DNA of 34,143 nt from Planctomycetaceae bacterium. GTDB taxonomy: Bacteria > Planctomycetota > Planctomycetia > Pirellulales > Pirellulaceae. Shown piece by piece: positions 1 to 9,077 of the stretch. The notes under the pieces were generated by a model. The model saw only the letters and a program-made list of their open reading frames with translations. It ran no database searches and was not told where the DNA came from. The stretch is from contig JAAEMV010000811.1 of the NCBI GenBank assembly GCA_024225195.1, positions 1-34,143 of the forward strand, in the 5' to 3' direction. Each line of letters opens with the position of its first letter. Within the stretch, counting starts at the first letter, position 1. The position numbers and the translations under genes were made by a program.

Positions 1-288
1 AAGAAAGAAGCTGCCGAAGTTTCGGGAACTGCTGGTGGACCCAATATTGCTCAAGCAGACCTTAAAGGTGGACTTGGCGGTGGCGGATTACTAATTCACT
101 CGCCTGATGCTTCGGCTACTGAAGCAGCCGCGCCTGCGGAAGCAGGTGCTCCAGCGACTGAAGAAGCCGCACCTGCTGAGGACGCAGCACCTGCCGAAGA
201 AGCAGCTCCTGCTGCTGAGGAAACGCCAGCCGCTGAAGAGGCACCTGCGGAAACTCCGGCTGAAGAAGAGAAATCGGAAGAAGGCTAA
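1..288 (+). CDS. C-terminal end of an Ala/Pro/Glu-rich protein (partial)
   Basis: The window opens inside this reading frame, which runs from base 1 to a TAA at 286-288 (95 residues visible). The visible part begins with a short polar stretch, then a Gly-rich patch (GGLGGGG, residues 25-31) and ends in about 55 residues of irregular Ala-Pro-Glu repeats such as EEAAP and AEEA. Such acidic low-complexity tails are common at the C termini of planctomycete proteins, including ribosomal and Sec components, and give no function by themselves. A strong terminator follows about 60 bases later, so this is the last gene of its unit. I do not recognise the protein. A SecG-like or ribosomal-protein tail is only a guess; the upstream sequence would settle it. 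Confidence 0.75.
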   Translation, partial: KKEAAEVSGTAGGPNIAQADLKGGLGGGGLLIHSPDASATEAAAPAEAGAPATEEAAPAEDAAPAEEAAPAAEETPAAEEAPAETPAEEEKSEEG

Positions 289-347
289 ACACTTAATTTG
301 GAATCGACTCAACGCAAGTCCTCTCCCAATAAGTTGCGGAAACGACA

Positions 348-383
348 AACGCTCACCTGCGAAGGTGGGCGTTTTTTTTTTTC
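348..383 (+). terminator. Rho-independent terminator after the first gene
   Basis: An 11-base stem AACGCTCACCT / AGGTGGGCGTT (one G-T pair) with a GCGA tetraloop is followed directly by a long run of T. It ends the transcript of the Ala/Pro/Glu-rich protein. Confidence 0.9.
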
Positions 384-744
384 TTCTTTGTTCCAATAAT
401 TCTGGCGAGCCCAAACACTTTCACTCTAGTAAAATCCGTTTTCTGTATCCCTGCGGCTCAAGGAAGCTACTTCGAAAGCATCTCCACCGTGAGGTACTCT
501 TCCCAAATGCGGCATTCTCGCAGCGGAATGTACATACCCCTTCGATGCCCTTCCTAAAACTCGCTGATTTCCCTCTATTTCTGCGTGCGAACCTCCGGTC
601 GATTATCGATTTCACTCTGAAACTTTCAGCCTCAAACACGCAGATAGTAAAATCAGAGAACCCCTGTCAGCAAACGCTCTCTAAGATAGAATTGAGAATA
701 ATCAGTGCGGGCAATGCCCGCTGAAAGTCCTCAGTTCTTTCAAA
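384..744. other. Intergenic region upstream of purL
   Basis: This stretch lies between the first terminator and purL. Open frames exist in it but none has a ribosome binding site or recognisable composition, so I see no gene. The only signal I can support is a possible promoter at 664-692. Confidence 0.6.
664..692 (+). promoter_or_regulatory. Possible promoter of purL-purQ
   Basis: CTGTCA (664-669), a 17-base spacer and TAGAAT (687-692) resemble a sigma-70 promoter, with four and five matches to the consensus hexamers. Transcription would begin near 699, leaving a leader of about 45 bases. I see no PurR-like operator or riboswitch in that leader. Confidence 0.4.
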
Positions 745-3700
745 ATGGTCGATAGCGTGACGAATACCACAACTTCATCCGATGAATCCCAGACAAATCA
801 AAACCAGGGAACGACCACGCTGTGGCAGGTCGATATATTTCCGGTCGCCGGCCAACCGAACCGTCTCTCCGCTGAGGTACTCGACAACGCGAGGGATCTG
901 CGGGTCGATGAGTCCCTCGAAGTGATAGCCGCCCACGGGTTTCTCATTCAGGGCTCGCTAACTCACGAGGACTTGGCTCGTTTGACATCTGAATTGCTCG
1001 TCGAACCGGTTGTCGAGCGTTGTGAGTTCGCACTGGTTGGATCTGAGTCGCTATCACAACCGATGGGCAAACTAACGAATCTACTCCACGTGCTTCCGCT
1101 TCCCGGTGTCACCGACCCTCAAGCGGAAAGCGCTCTGATGGCGATGAGGCACCTTGGGTTTCCTGTCGATGTCGTTCGCACCTTCAAGAAATTCTGGACA
1201 TCCGCTCTGTCCGAAACTGACCAAAACCTGCTGCACGGGAAAATTTTGTGCAACGATTCAATTGAGATGATTGTCGTCGGCAAACTCGAACTCGATGAAC
1301 TACAACTCGGTCAAGCTTACGAGTTCTCAAAGCGAGACATTCCGCTGACTGATCTTCCCGATGAAGCGCTTATGAAAATCAGTCAGGACTGGACACTCAG
1401 TCTTTCGCTGATCGAGATGCACACCATTCGAGATCATTTTGAAGCACTTGGCCGGGCTCCTACCGATATCGAACTTGAGTCCATTGCCCAAACTTGGAGT
1501 GAACATTGCAGCCACAAAACACTGGCTGGACGTATCTCTTATCGAGACGAGAATGGGGAACGTCAATTCGAGAACATGCTCAAAGAAACCATTTTTTCTG
1601 CCACGATGCAGATTCGCTCAGACTTAGGTGAGAGTGACTGGTGCGTCAGCGTATTCAAGGACAATGCGGGCATCGTTGAATTTGACGACAATTATAACAT
1701 CGCGTTCAAAGTAGAAACCCACAATCGCCCTTCTGCCCTCGAACCGTACGGCGGCGCGAATACCGGAATCGGTGGTGTCATCCGCGACACCCTCGGTACA
1801 GGATTAGGTGCCAAACCAATTTGCAACACAGACGTTTTTTGCTTTGCGTCTCCGGATACACCTTACGAAGAACTTCCTCCCGGGGTGATGCATCCCCGCC
1901 GAATCATGAAAGGTGTCGTCTCCGGCGTGCGTGATTATGGCAACCGAATGGGAATTCCGACGGTCAACGGCGCTGTATTCTTTGACGAACGTTACGTGGG
2001 CAATCCACTGGTCTTTTGCGGCAATGTCGGTCTGATACCAAAAGAGAAATCCTTTAAAGAAGTCCAACCCAACGACTTGATTGTCTCCATTGGTGGCAAA
2101 ACCGGACGGGATGGTATCCACGGCGCAACCTTTAGTTCTGCTGAATTGACCGAATCCAGCGACATCACGTCGGGTGGAGCCGTACAAATTGGAAACGCAA
2201 TTACCGAGAAAATGCTCATGGACGTGCTGCTGATCGCTCGCGATCGGGAGCTCTATTCTTCCGTTACCGATTGCGGAGCAGGTGGCTACTCCAGTGCTGT
2301 TGGGGAGATGGGAGAAGAACTTGGTGCTGAAGTTTGGCTCGATCGAGTTCCTCTTAAATACGACGGTTTATCCTACACAGAAATTTGGATTTCTGAAGCT
2401 CAAGAACGGATGGTCTTCGCTATCCCCGAATCCAACTGGGAGCAGTTCGAAGCACTTTGCGCTTCCGAATCGGTAGAAGCAACGGTGATCGGACAATTCA
2501 AGCCGACCGGACAATTAGTGCTGAAGTATGGTGACGAAATCGTTGGCGATGTTTCGATGAGCATGCTTCATGACGGTCGACCTCCGATTATCCGCGAGGC
2601 GACTTATTCACCTGCTCCATCTAGCAATCTTCCGTCCTTTGAATTCAAAGCTACCGATGAGTGGACAGCGGATCTTTGCAAAATTCTCGCGTCTCCCAAC
2701 GTGGCCAGCAAACACTGGATTATTCGACAGTACGACCACGAAGTTCAAGGCGGTAGCGTTATTAAACCGCTGGTTGGCATTCAAAATGACGGTCCTGGTG
2801 ATGCCGCCGTTGTTCGCCCCGTGCTCGATTCAAGACGAGGATTGGCTGTTTCCTGTGGTATGAACCCACTGTACGGCGACCTCGATACATACCACATGGC
2901 CACCAGTGCGATCGACGAAGCGATCCGAAATTGCGTTTCCGTTGGTGCCGACCCGACTCGTATCGCAATCCTCGACAACTTCTGCTGGGGCTACACCGAT
3001 CGACCCGAGACGCTCGGCTCACTCGTCCGCGCCGCGATCGCCTGTCAAGATCTTTCGGTAGTTCTGCAAACTCCGTTCATCAGCGGCAAAGACAGTCTTC
3101 ACAACGAATTTAGCTACACCGACGACAAAGGCAGTCGGCAAACCATCTCAATTCCATCGACTCTTTTGATTAGCGCCATGGGGCAAGTCCCCGACGTTGC
3201 CAACTGCCTCACCATGGATCTGAAAACGGCAGGCAACTTACTGTTTCAAATCGGTGTCACCGGCGACCACCTCGGTGGTTCACACTGGAACCTCGTGAAC
3301 GAACTGTCGGGAGGCAAAGTTCCCACCGTTGATCCGGAGCGATCAAAACAAACCTTCATCCATCTGCACGATGCTATCCGAAAAGGTTTAGTGCGGAGTT
3401 GCCACGACATGAGCGAGGGTGGACTTGCGGTGGCCGTCGCAGAAATGGCCTTCGCCGGTGGACTCGGCGCCGAAATCACCACCAACGAAGTCGGAATCGA
3501 AATTCTTCCAAGCGATCCAGATTCAAATATTGAGCTTAGCTATGCTACCGCAGCGTTGCTCTTCTCTGAATCCAATACCCGGTTTGTGGTTGAAATCACG
3601 CCGGAGAATGTTGAGCAATTTAAATCCACCATGGGAGACATCGATGTCCAACCGCTTGGATCAGTGATTTCGGATCCACTGCTTACCATTGAAGTTGGCG

Positions 3701-3771
3701 ACAATACTGTTATCCAAAGCGATTTAGTAACACTTAAGAATGCCTGGCTAGGAACACTCGACTGGAAATAA
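745..3771 (+). CDS. purL: Phosphoribosylformylglycinamidine synthase, PurL subunit (long form)
   Basis: PurL is the ATP-dependent synthetase part of FGAM synthase. It converts FGAR to FGAM in purine synthesis using ammonia delivered by the glutaminase PurQ. The 1008-residue protein is longer than the small bacterial PurL (about 740) and shorter than the fused enzyme (about 1300). Residues about 1-200 are extra and hold two PurS-like units, at about 27-97 and 111-183. The conserved WSEHCSHKT segment is at 251-259. Later parts show the expected motifs, including KVETHNRPSA, GGANTGIGGVIRDTLGTG, DCGAGGYSSAVGEMGEELGA and SCHDMSEGGLAVAVAEMAFA. No glutaminase domain is present; purQ follows 72 bases later. 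No Shine-Dalgarno site is visible at this ATG, but no better start lies nearby. Confidence 0.95.
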   Translation: MVDSVTNTTTSSDESQTNQNQGTTTLWQVDIFPVAGQPNRLSAEVLDNARDLRVDESLEVIAAHGFLIQGSLTHEDLARLTSELLVEPVVERCEFALVGSESLSQPMGKLTNLLHVLPLPGVTDPQAESALMAMRHLGFPVDVVRTFKKFWTSALSETDQNLLHGKILCNDSIEMIVVGKLELDELQLGQAYEFSKRDIPLTDLPDEALMKISQDWTLSLSLIEMHTIRDHFEALGRAPTDIELESIAQTWSEHCSHKTLAGRISYRDENGERQFENMLKETIFSATMQIRSDLGESDWCVSVFKDNAGIVEFDDNYNIAFKVETHNRPSALEPYGGANTGIGGVIRDTLGTGLGAKPICNTDVFCFASPDTPYEELPPGVMHPRRIMKGVVSGVRDYGNRMGIPTVNGAVFFDERYVGNPLVFCGNVGLIPKEKSFKEVQPNDLIVSIGGKTGRDGIHGATFSSAELTESSDITSGGAVQIGNAITEKMLMDVLLIARDRELYSSVTDCGAGGYSSAVGEMGEELGAEVWLDRVPLKYDGLSYTEIWISEAQERMVFAIPESNWEQFEALCASESVEATVIGQFKPTGQLVLKYGDEIVGDVSMSMLHDGRPPIIREATYSPAPSSNLPSFEFKATDEWTADLCKILASPNVASKHWIIRQYDHEVQGGSVIKPLVGIQNDGPGDAAVVRPVLDSRRGLAVSCGMNPLYGDLDTYHMATSAIDEAIRNCVSVGADPTRIAILDNFCWGYTDRPETLGSLVRAAIACQDLSVVLQTPFISGKDSLHNEFSYTDDKGSRQTISIPSTLLISAMGQVPDVANCLTMDLKTAGNLLFQIGVTGDHLGGSHWNLVNELSGGKVPTVDPERSKQTFIHLHDAIRKGLVRSCHDMSEGGLAVAVAEMAFAGGLGAEITTNEVGIEILPSDPDSNIELSYATAALLFSESNTRFVVEITPENVEQFKSTMGDIDVQPLGSVISDPLLTIEVGDNTVIQSDLVTLKNAWLGTLDWK

Positions 3772-3843
3772 CCGGACCGACGTTACCCCGCCCATCATTC
3801 ATTTTTTTCAAACGATAATTATTTAACCCTTTGCGATTTCGCC

Positions 3844-4623
3844 ATGCCTCAACCGAACGTACTTATCCTGCGAGCTCCCGGAACTAATTGCGATCAAGAA
3901 ACTGGTTACGCTTTTAATTTGGCGGGAGGGAACTCCAGTTTCGTCCACATTAACCAATTGATTGAATCCCCGGAAATGGTCAGAGATTATCAAATCCTCT
4001 GTCTTCCAGGTGGGTTTAGCTACGGCGACGACATCGCTGCAGGCAGAATTCTCGCCAGCCAAATGCAGTCCCGCCTTGCCGACGTGCTCGCGGAATTCCA
4101 TGCGTCAGGAAAATTAATTCTTGGAATCTGTAATGGCTTTCAAATACTGATCAAATCTGGTTTTCTGCTCCCCTCAGACGACCAAGGCTTGCCAGCAACG
4201 CTCACATGGAACGATAGCGGCAGGTTTGTAGATTCCTGGGTTAACCTTAAAACTGACAATGAGAAGTGCGTTTTCCTCAAAGACATCGAACAAATGTACC
4301 TGCCAATCGCGCATGCCGAAGGAAAATTTGTTCCACGCAACGAACAAGTTCTCAGTCAATTAAAAGGTAATCATCAACTAGCCTTGAGTTATTGCCTCGC
4401 CAATGGAAGTGATGACGACGTGGTCTATCCTCACAACCCCAATGGTTCGACCGCTAATGTTGCAGGCGTATGCGACACAACTGGCCGGATTTTTGGACTG
4501 ATGCCACACCCCGAAAGGTTCATCGACCCGACGCATCATCCACGATGGACTCGCGAGGGAAACACAGCGGCGGGCGATGGATTGGCACTTTTCCAAAACG
4601 CAGTCAGTTTCTTTAACGACTAA
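3844..4623 (+). CDS. purQ: Phosphoribosylformylglycinamidine synthase, glutaminase subunit PurQ
   Basis: PurQ hydrolyses glutamine and passes ammonia to PurL. The 259-residue protein is a class I glutamine amidotransferase domain. It begins PNVLILRAPGTNCDQET, has the oxyanion-loop segment LPGGFSYGDD (54-63), the nucleophile Cys96 in GICNGFQ, and the His222/Glu224 pair in MPHPERF. It is somewhat longer than Bacillus-type PurQ (about 227 residues). It lies 72 bases after purL on the same strand with no terminator between, so the two are probably co-transcribed. No separate purS is visible; the PurS role seems to be carried by the PurL N terminus. A convergent minus-strand gene ends only 61 bases downstream. 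Confidence 0.96.
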   Translation: MPQPNVLILRAPGTNCDQETGYAFNLAGGNSSFVHINQLIESPEMVRDYQILCLPGGFSYGDDIAAGRILASQMQSRLADVLAEFHASGKLILGICNGFQILIKSGFLLPSDDQGLPATLTWNDSGRFVDSWVNLKTDNEKCVFLKDIEQMYLPIAHAEGKFVPRNEQVLSQLKGNHQLALSYCLANGSDDDVVYPHNPNGSTANVAGVCDTTGRIFGLMPHPERFIDPTHHPRWTREGNTAAGDGLALFQNAVSFFND

Positions 4624-4684
4624 AAATAGATTGCGGCCAGCTCTAATCGCAACCGGCCTCTCCACCAACCTCTTAACCAGTCAC

Positions 4685-5857
4685 TCATCGCGAGTTCTTG
4701 ATTCGACCCGCAATCCGATTGGCATGAAACGCCAACCACCGCGTGTCAGTGTAGACCGCATGACCGCAACACTCGCGAGCCCGCGAATCCACACTTGCGT
4801 AATCGACCAGCGTTGCATGCCCCTGTTGGGAAACACGTAACGCCTTTTTAAGATTTGCGAGTCGGTCACTGTTTCGAAAATTGTGTTCAAACAACCGGCT
4901 TAACCAGCGATTCGCTCGATATGCACTTCGACTCCAATACGCGGGCGGGAAATCCGACCCGGCAATAAACGCCAATTGGATAAAATCCCCGTCTTCACCT
5001 TTCATCGCGCGGATCCACTGTTTCGAATTTGCCGGCCACCGGCCCCTGAAAAGCTGATTTGGGTCTTGCGGTTTATGATTCACGAAATGCTGCAACCGGC
5101 CTTCCTGTGATTTTGGCCAACCATACCGGAGAGGTGTTCCGAAGGTGATGATTTCAACAGGAGAAAACACTTCCGACCGCTCTGAATATTCGGCGAGTCG
5201 TCTCTGCAATCGACGCCAACGAGCAATATCAATGCGTCCGGTGGAATCATGGAAGAAAGACGTTGTGTGGAAGAACCGTGAAAGTAACCGGCGATTTCCT
5301 GCAGCTGAAGCCTGAAGTAACTGGGTCGCAATTGCGAACACGTTTCCCGCGTGACTGTGGCCCCAAAGCATCAATCGCTCGTTTGCTTCGTGGCTGTCAA
5401 GAAGCAGATGGCACAGCTTGACCGCCGCATCGGCCCGCCCAAGGTGATGATTTTCACCGGTCCAATCGAGCCGATCAACCGATATCGATTCTCTCGGGTC
5501 GGTTCCGTTCATCCCCTTTTGAAATGCGGAAGCGAACCTTTCATCGTAATTGCCGCGATCTCTCGAAAGCGTGTCCACTAGCTGTTTGTAGCCCTGCTTC
5601 AGCTTCCTGCTCAACCAAGGGACACCTCGTTCCCAATGACTGTACCAACCAAGTGAATCGGTTCCAACCATGGTTCCGTGTACAAGAATAATCCGCTCTA
5701 TACCCGAGTTTGAAAATTGCTGACGTGCTGCCGATAAACTTTCCGCAGTATCAACTGCATTCGAAAAGTCTGCGAGTTTTGGCGTCAGCAATTCGTAATA
5801 CTCAGCCGAGGGTTTCCTCGCGTAGTCGTGATGTACAAATTGATTCTTGATTTCCAT
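4685..5857 (-). CDS. Alpha/beta-hydrolase-fold protein, substrate unknown
   Basis: The 390-residue protein has the marks of an alpha/beta hydrolase. There is an oxyanion-type HG in IILVHGTMVG (56-65) after a predicted strand, and a nucleophile elbow GHSHAG (166-171) that places Ser168 as the likely nucleophile. A likely catalytic His lies near the C terminus, in CGHAVYT (His366) or QGHATLVDY (His347). No signal peptide or membrane segment is seen, so it is probably cytoplasmic. Lipase, esterase or peptidase activity cannot be told apart from the sequence. It lies downstream of glgB on the same strand, with a possible terminator between, so a link to glycogen is not implied. The ATG at 5857 is kept because the frame has no better start; its ribosome site is weak. 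Confidence 0.8.
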   Translation of the reverse strand: MEIKNQFVHHDYARKPSAEYYELLTPKLADFSNAVDTAESLSAARQQFSNSGIERIILVHGTMVGTDSLGWYSHWERGVPWLSRKLKQGYKQLVDTLSRDRGNYDERFASAFQKGMNGTDPRESISVDRLDWTGENHHLGRADAAVKLCHLLLDSHEANERLMLWGHSHAGNVFAIATQLLQASAAGNRRLLSRFFHTTSFFHDSTGRIDIARWRRLQRRLAEYSERSEVFSPVEIITFGTPLRYGWPKSQEGRLQHFVNHKPQDPNQLFRGRWPANSKQWIRAMKGEDGDFIQLAFIAGSDFPPAYWSRSAYRANRWLSRLFEHNFRNSDRLANLKKALRVSQQGHATLVDYASVDSRARECCGHAVYTDTRWLAFHANRIAGRIKNSR

Positions 5858-5904
5858 GCTCGGCCCACTGTTAAGCCCGCTTGATTAACCACACACAATA
5901 CTCC

Positions 5905-5930
5905 AAAAAAAAGGCGCCCTAGCTTGGGCA
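5905..5930 (-). terminator. Possible terminator after glgB
   Basis: Read on the minus strand, a short hairpin (GCCC, loop AAGCTA, GGGC, extended by one G-T pair) is followed within three bases by eight T. The stem is short, so termination may be partial and allow read-through into the hydrolase gene. Confidence 0.5.
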
Positions 5931-5949
5931 ACTCCGACAGGAAACCCTG

Positions 5950-8181
5950 TTATTCGCCTACCTTTTTCAGCACAATCGATCCGAGAGGCGGGACCGACAG
6001 GTTCACAGAATAAGGCCGTCCCTGGGCTTCAATACACTCTGCGTACAATCCCATCCCATTACCAACGTTCGATCCGCCATAATACGACGAATCACTATTG
6101 AAAATTTCAAGGTACCGACCTCGCTCAGGCACGCCCAATCGATAATTGCGATGCACGGCAGGCGTGAAGTTATTGCATACAACAACAAAATCACTGCTAT
6201 CCTTCGCTCTCCGAAGGTATCCAACCACACTCGCTTCTCGATTCAAGCCATCAATCCACTCGAATCCGCCCGATTCAAAATCCTGCTCATGCAAGGAGCT
6301 TTCTTCCCTGTACATTCGGTTCAAGTCACCAACTAATTTCTGCAACCCCGCGTGCATGTCGTGCTCACACAAACTCCAATCGAGCGTTCCATCGCAATTC
6401 CACTCACTCCATTGGCCAATTTCATTTCCCATGAAGATTAGTTTTTTACCGGGATGCGTCCACATGTACGAATAAAGCAATCTAAGATTCGCAAATTTCT
6501 GCCAGTGATCACCCGGCATTTGGTCAATCAATGCTCCTTTTCCATGGACCACCTCGTCATGTGAAAATGGCAGCATGAAATTTTCTGTGAAAGCATACAT
6601 CAAACTGAAGGTGAGTTCGTCGTGATGGTATTTTCGGTGAACTGGGTCCTTATGAAAATAGTGAAGCGAGTCATTCATCCAACCCATGTTCCACTTTAGG
6701 CTGAAACCGAGACCACCCGCGTACGTCGGGCGGGACACTCCCCCCCAAGACGTCGACTCCTCTGCGATCGTTAAGACTCCGGGGAACGCTTGGTGCACTT
6801 GATCATTCATCTTCTTGATGAATTCAATCGCACCAAGGTTCTCGCGTCCACCGTATTTATTGGGTATCCATTCTCCATCTTCACGACTGTAATCGAGGTA
6901 CAACATCGATGCGACGGCATCCACCCGCAGTCCATCAATGTGATATTTTTTGAGCCAAAACAGAGCATTGGCCACGAGGAAATTTCGAACTTCGTTTCGA
7001 TCGTAATTGAATATTAACGTATTCCAATCCGGATGCTCTCCCTGCCTTGGATCGGCGTGTTCATACAACGCGGTTCCGTCGAACCGCGCTAGCCCATGAG
7101 CGTCTTTTGGAAAATGAGCTGGGACCCAGTCGATGATCACGCCAATCTCATTCTGATGGCAATAATCCACGAAATACATGAAGTCTTCTGGAGTACCGTA
7201 ACGACTTGTGCAGGCAAAATACCCGACTGTTTGGTAGCCCCAACTTCCAGTGTAAGGATGCTCCGAAATCGGCATTAATTCGATGTGAGTAAAATTCAGT
7301 TGCTTGCAGTAATCGACAATTTGGTGGGCGATATCACGGTAATTCATCCAACCATTCGGCTTGGCAGGGTCCGTACGCCAGCTTCCCAGGTGAAATTCGT
7401 AAACTGAAATTGCGTGATCTTGGCTGTCGATCGACTCACGCTTCGCGATCCAGTCACCGTCGTTCCACTGGTAGTCGTCTAGATTTGCAACAACCGACGC
7501 GGTTCTTGGCGGCAATTCGCTGGCAAAACCAAATGGATCTGTTTTTTCGCACTCCAGCCCATTGCAATCCATCACACGATATTTGTATTTCTCGCCGATG
7601 GCCAAATTTGGAATAAACAACTCCCAAACACCACTTGGAATTCGTTTTCTCATCTGGTGCCGGCAACCGTCCCAGCCATTGAAATCGCCTACGACGCTGA
7701 TCGCCTGTGCATCCGGAGCCCAAACCGCAAAATTTACGCCTGCGACGCCGTCTGCCTCGCGAAGATGTGAACCAAGCTTCTCATAAATTTGAAACTGGTT
7801 ACCTTCATTAAACAGATACAAATCCTCGTCACTCAAGAGCGGAGGAAATGCGTAAGGATCATACTCCGTCATAACGACGCCGTCCTGAAGATATCGATAT
7901 TTATATTTACCCGCTGCCGTTCCGAAAATCTCGGAATCGCACTCTGTTTCAAACACACCTAATTCGTTGACCCGTATCATCGGTTGTGAAATTTCTTCAC
8001 CGCAGTCTAGTAACCAAACGCACTCAGCTTTTGGAAAATAAGCCCGGACCAGTGCTGTTCCTTCCGCCCCCGAATCATTCGAGAGATGCGGCCCCAATAG
8101 CTTATGAGGCTGGCTTTCTTTTCCTAAAATAAGCAGATGGAATTTAGAACTACCCTCAACCGTCAACGCTTCTCGACTCAT
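5950..8181 (-). CDS. glgB: 1,4-alpha-glucan branching enzyme
   Basis: GlgB makes the alpha-1,6 branches of glycogen by cutting an alpha-1,4 chain and re-joining it. From the chosen ATG the protein has 743 residues, the usual length of the long bacterial form. An N1-type beta domain (about 10-125) is followed by a CBM48 domain (about 145-235; NFAVWAPDAQAISVVGDFNGW). The GH13 barrel carries nucleophile Asp421 in DGLRVDAVASML, acid/base Glu474 in TIAEEST and Asp542 in FSHDEVVHGKG. A C-terminal beta domain ends in PPLGSIVLKK. An open frame extends 22 codons upstream, but the ATG at 8181 has an AGGAT site five bases before it and starts where the N1 domain does. No other glycogen genes are in the window. 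Confidence 0.95.
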   Translation of the reverse strand: MSREALTVEGSSKFHLLILGKESQPHKLLGPHLSNDSGAEGTALVRAYFPKAECVWLLDCGEEISQPMIRVNELGVFETECDSEIFGTAAGKYKYRYLQDGVVMTEYDPYAFPPLLSDEDLYLFNEGNQFQIYEKLGSHLREADGVAGVNFAVWAPDAQAISVVGDFNGWDGCRHQMRKRIPSGVWELFIPNLAIGEKYKYRVMDCNGLECEKTDPFGFASELPPRTASVVANLDDYQWNDGDWIAKRESIDSQDHAISVYEFHLGSWRTDPAKPNGWMNYRDIAHQIVDYCKQLNFTHIELMPISEHPYTGSWGYQTVGYFACTSRYGTPEDFMYFVDYCHQNEIGVIIDWVPAHFPKDAHGLARFDGTALYEHADPRQGEHPDWNTLIFNYDRNEVRNFLVANALFWLKKYHIDGLRVDAVASMLYLDYSREDGEWIPNKYGGRENLGAIEFIKKMNDQVHQAFPGVLTIAEESTSWGGVSRPTYAGGLGFSLKWNMGWMNDSLHYFHKDPVHRKYHHDELTFSLMYAFTENFMLPFSHDEVVHGKGALIDQMPGDHWQKFANLRLLYSYMWTHPGKKLIFMGNEIGQWSEWNCDGTLDWSLCEHDMHAGLQKLVGDLNRMYREESSLHEQDFESGGFEWIDGLNREASVVGYLRRAKDSSDFVVVCNNFTPAVHRNYRLGVPERGRYLEIFNSDSSYYGGSNVGNGMGLYAECIEAQGRPYSVNLSVPPLGSIVLKKVGE

Positions 8182-8339
8182 TTTATCCTGCAATCCATGA
8201 TTGGAAACCGTGTATTGCAAACATCGCCCCCGGAACGCTAAATACAAAAGCCCTGAATTGAATTACGCGGCACGAGTAGAAAAGTTTACCTTAGTGGCAA
8301 AAAGTATACAGTGGAACCAGTTAGGATTTAACATCGAAA

Positions 8340-9077
8340 TCAACCTGCGGCATAACCGAACGCCTGTCCTTGCCCAATCGGTTTAATTCGATCAGAAAGA
8401 AATTCAGCGACTCGGTTTGACTCTTTTCTCGAGCCTTTTTTTGCGTACTTCCGACGATGCTTAAGATTCAATTTCAGATGGTTACCCGCCGCCTGGGGGG
8501 CTTGGGCGGCGTGAACCCGATCGGTAACCAACAAAGCCGACGATGAACCCTCCGTTCGAACCGCCGGTTCACCATTTGCGGGACGATGACCGCCGCCGAT
8601 CGCATCGTTGGTCACGCTATTCCCTCCTTGTTCCACCTGGTCATACTCATTTGCCACCTGAGTTCGAACCTGTGGTGGGTCGAATTGCCAAATCCGACAG
8701 TTAATTTGATGAATCGCCATTGCCTGATCGATTCGTTTCCAGAGGTCATGGTTTTTTATCAGCGTGAGCGTACCGAATTTTTCCCACTGCCAGTTATTTT
8801 TACGCCATTGGGAAATCCCCCGCCGAATTCCGCGACCGACGTACTTACTCGACGTTATCAACGTAACGTGGGACTGCTGCTCAAGTGCTTCGAGACCTCG
8901 AACCACAGAAAGAAGTTGTAACCGCTCCCCCCGTATACCCGATTCGGTATCTGCTTCTTCGAATCGGGTTGCGGTGCCAATCTGTTCCAGAACGAATCGC
9001 CAGCGGCCGCCGGGCGATGGTTGGGATACGTATTTGGCCTCGGTAAATAACAAATAATGGGGAGCGGTTCTATTCAT
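8340..9077 (-). CDS. RNase HI-like protein lacking most catalytic carboxylates
   Basis: Residues about 5-135 of this 245-residue protein follow the RNase HI fold closely. GERLQLLSVVRGLEAL, ITSSKYVGRGI and KNHDLWKRIDQAMAIHQI align with the E. coli segments NRMELMAAIVALEAL, STDSQYVRQGI and KNVDLWQRLDAALGQHQI. However, the metal-binding residues are changed: Asp10 to Glu13, Glu48 to Gln54 and Asp70 to Ser76. The loop with His124 is not conserved; only Asp146 may stand for Asp134. Cleavage of RNA-DNA hybrids is therefore unlikely. A C-terminal extension of about 100 residues, low in complexity and then basic (HRRKYAKKGSRKESNR, about 207-222), is not part of RNase HI. A binding or scaffold role is possible but not shown. 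It lies 158 bases upstream of glgB on the same strand. Confidence 0.75.
   Translation of the reverse strand: MNRTAPHYLLFTEAKYVSQPSPGGRWRFVLEQIGTATRFEEADTESGIRGERLQLLSVVRGLEALEQQSHVTLITSSKYVGRGIRRGISQWRKNNWQWEKFGTLTLIKNHDLWKRIDQAMAIHQINCRIWQFDPPQVRTQVANEYDQVEQGGNSVTNDAIGGGHRPANGEPAVRTEGSSSALLVTDRVHAAQAPQAAGNHLKLNLKHRRKYAKKGSRKESNRVAEFLSDRIKPIGQGQAFGYAAG

Noticed and set aside
107-724. Long plus-strand frame overlapping the first gene and the first terminator
   Set aside because: It begins out of phase over the Ala/Pro/Glu repeats, runs through a strong terminator and has a Lys/Arg/Leu-rich artefact composition. The acidic frame 1 reading is the natural one.
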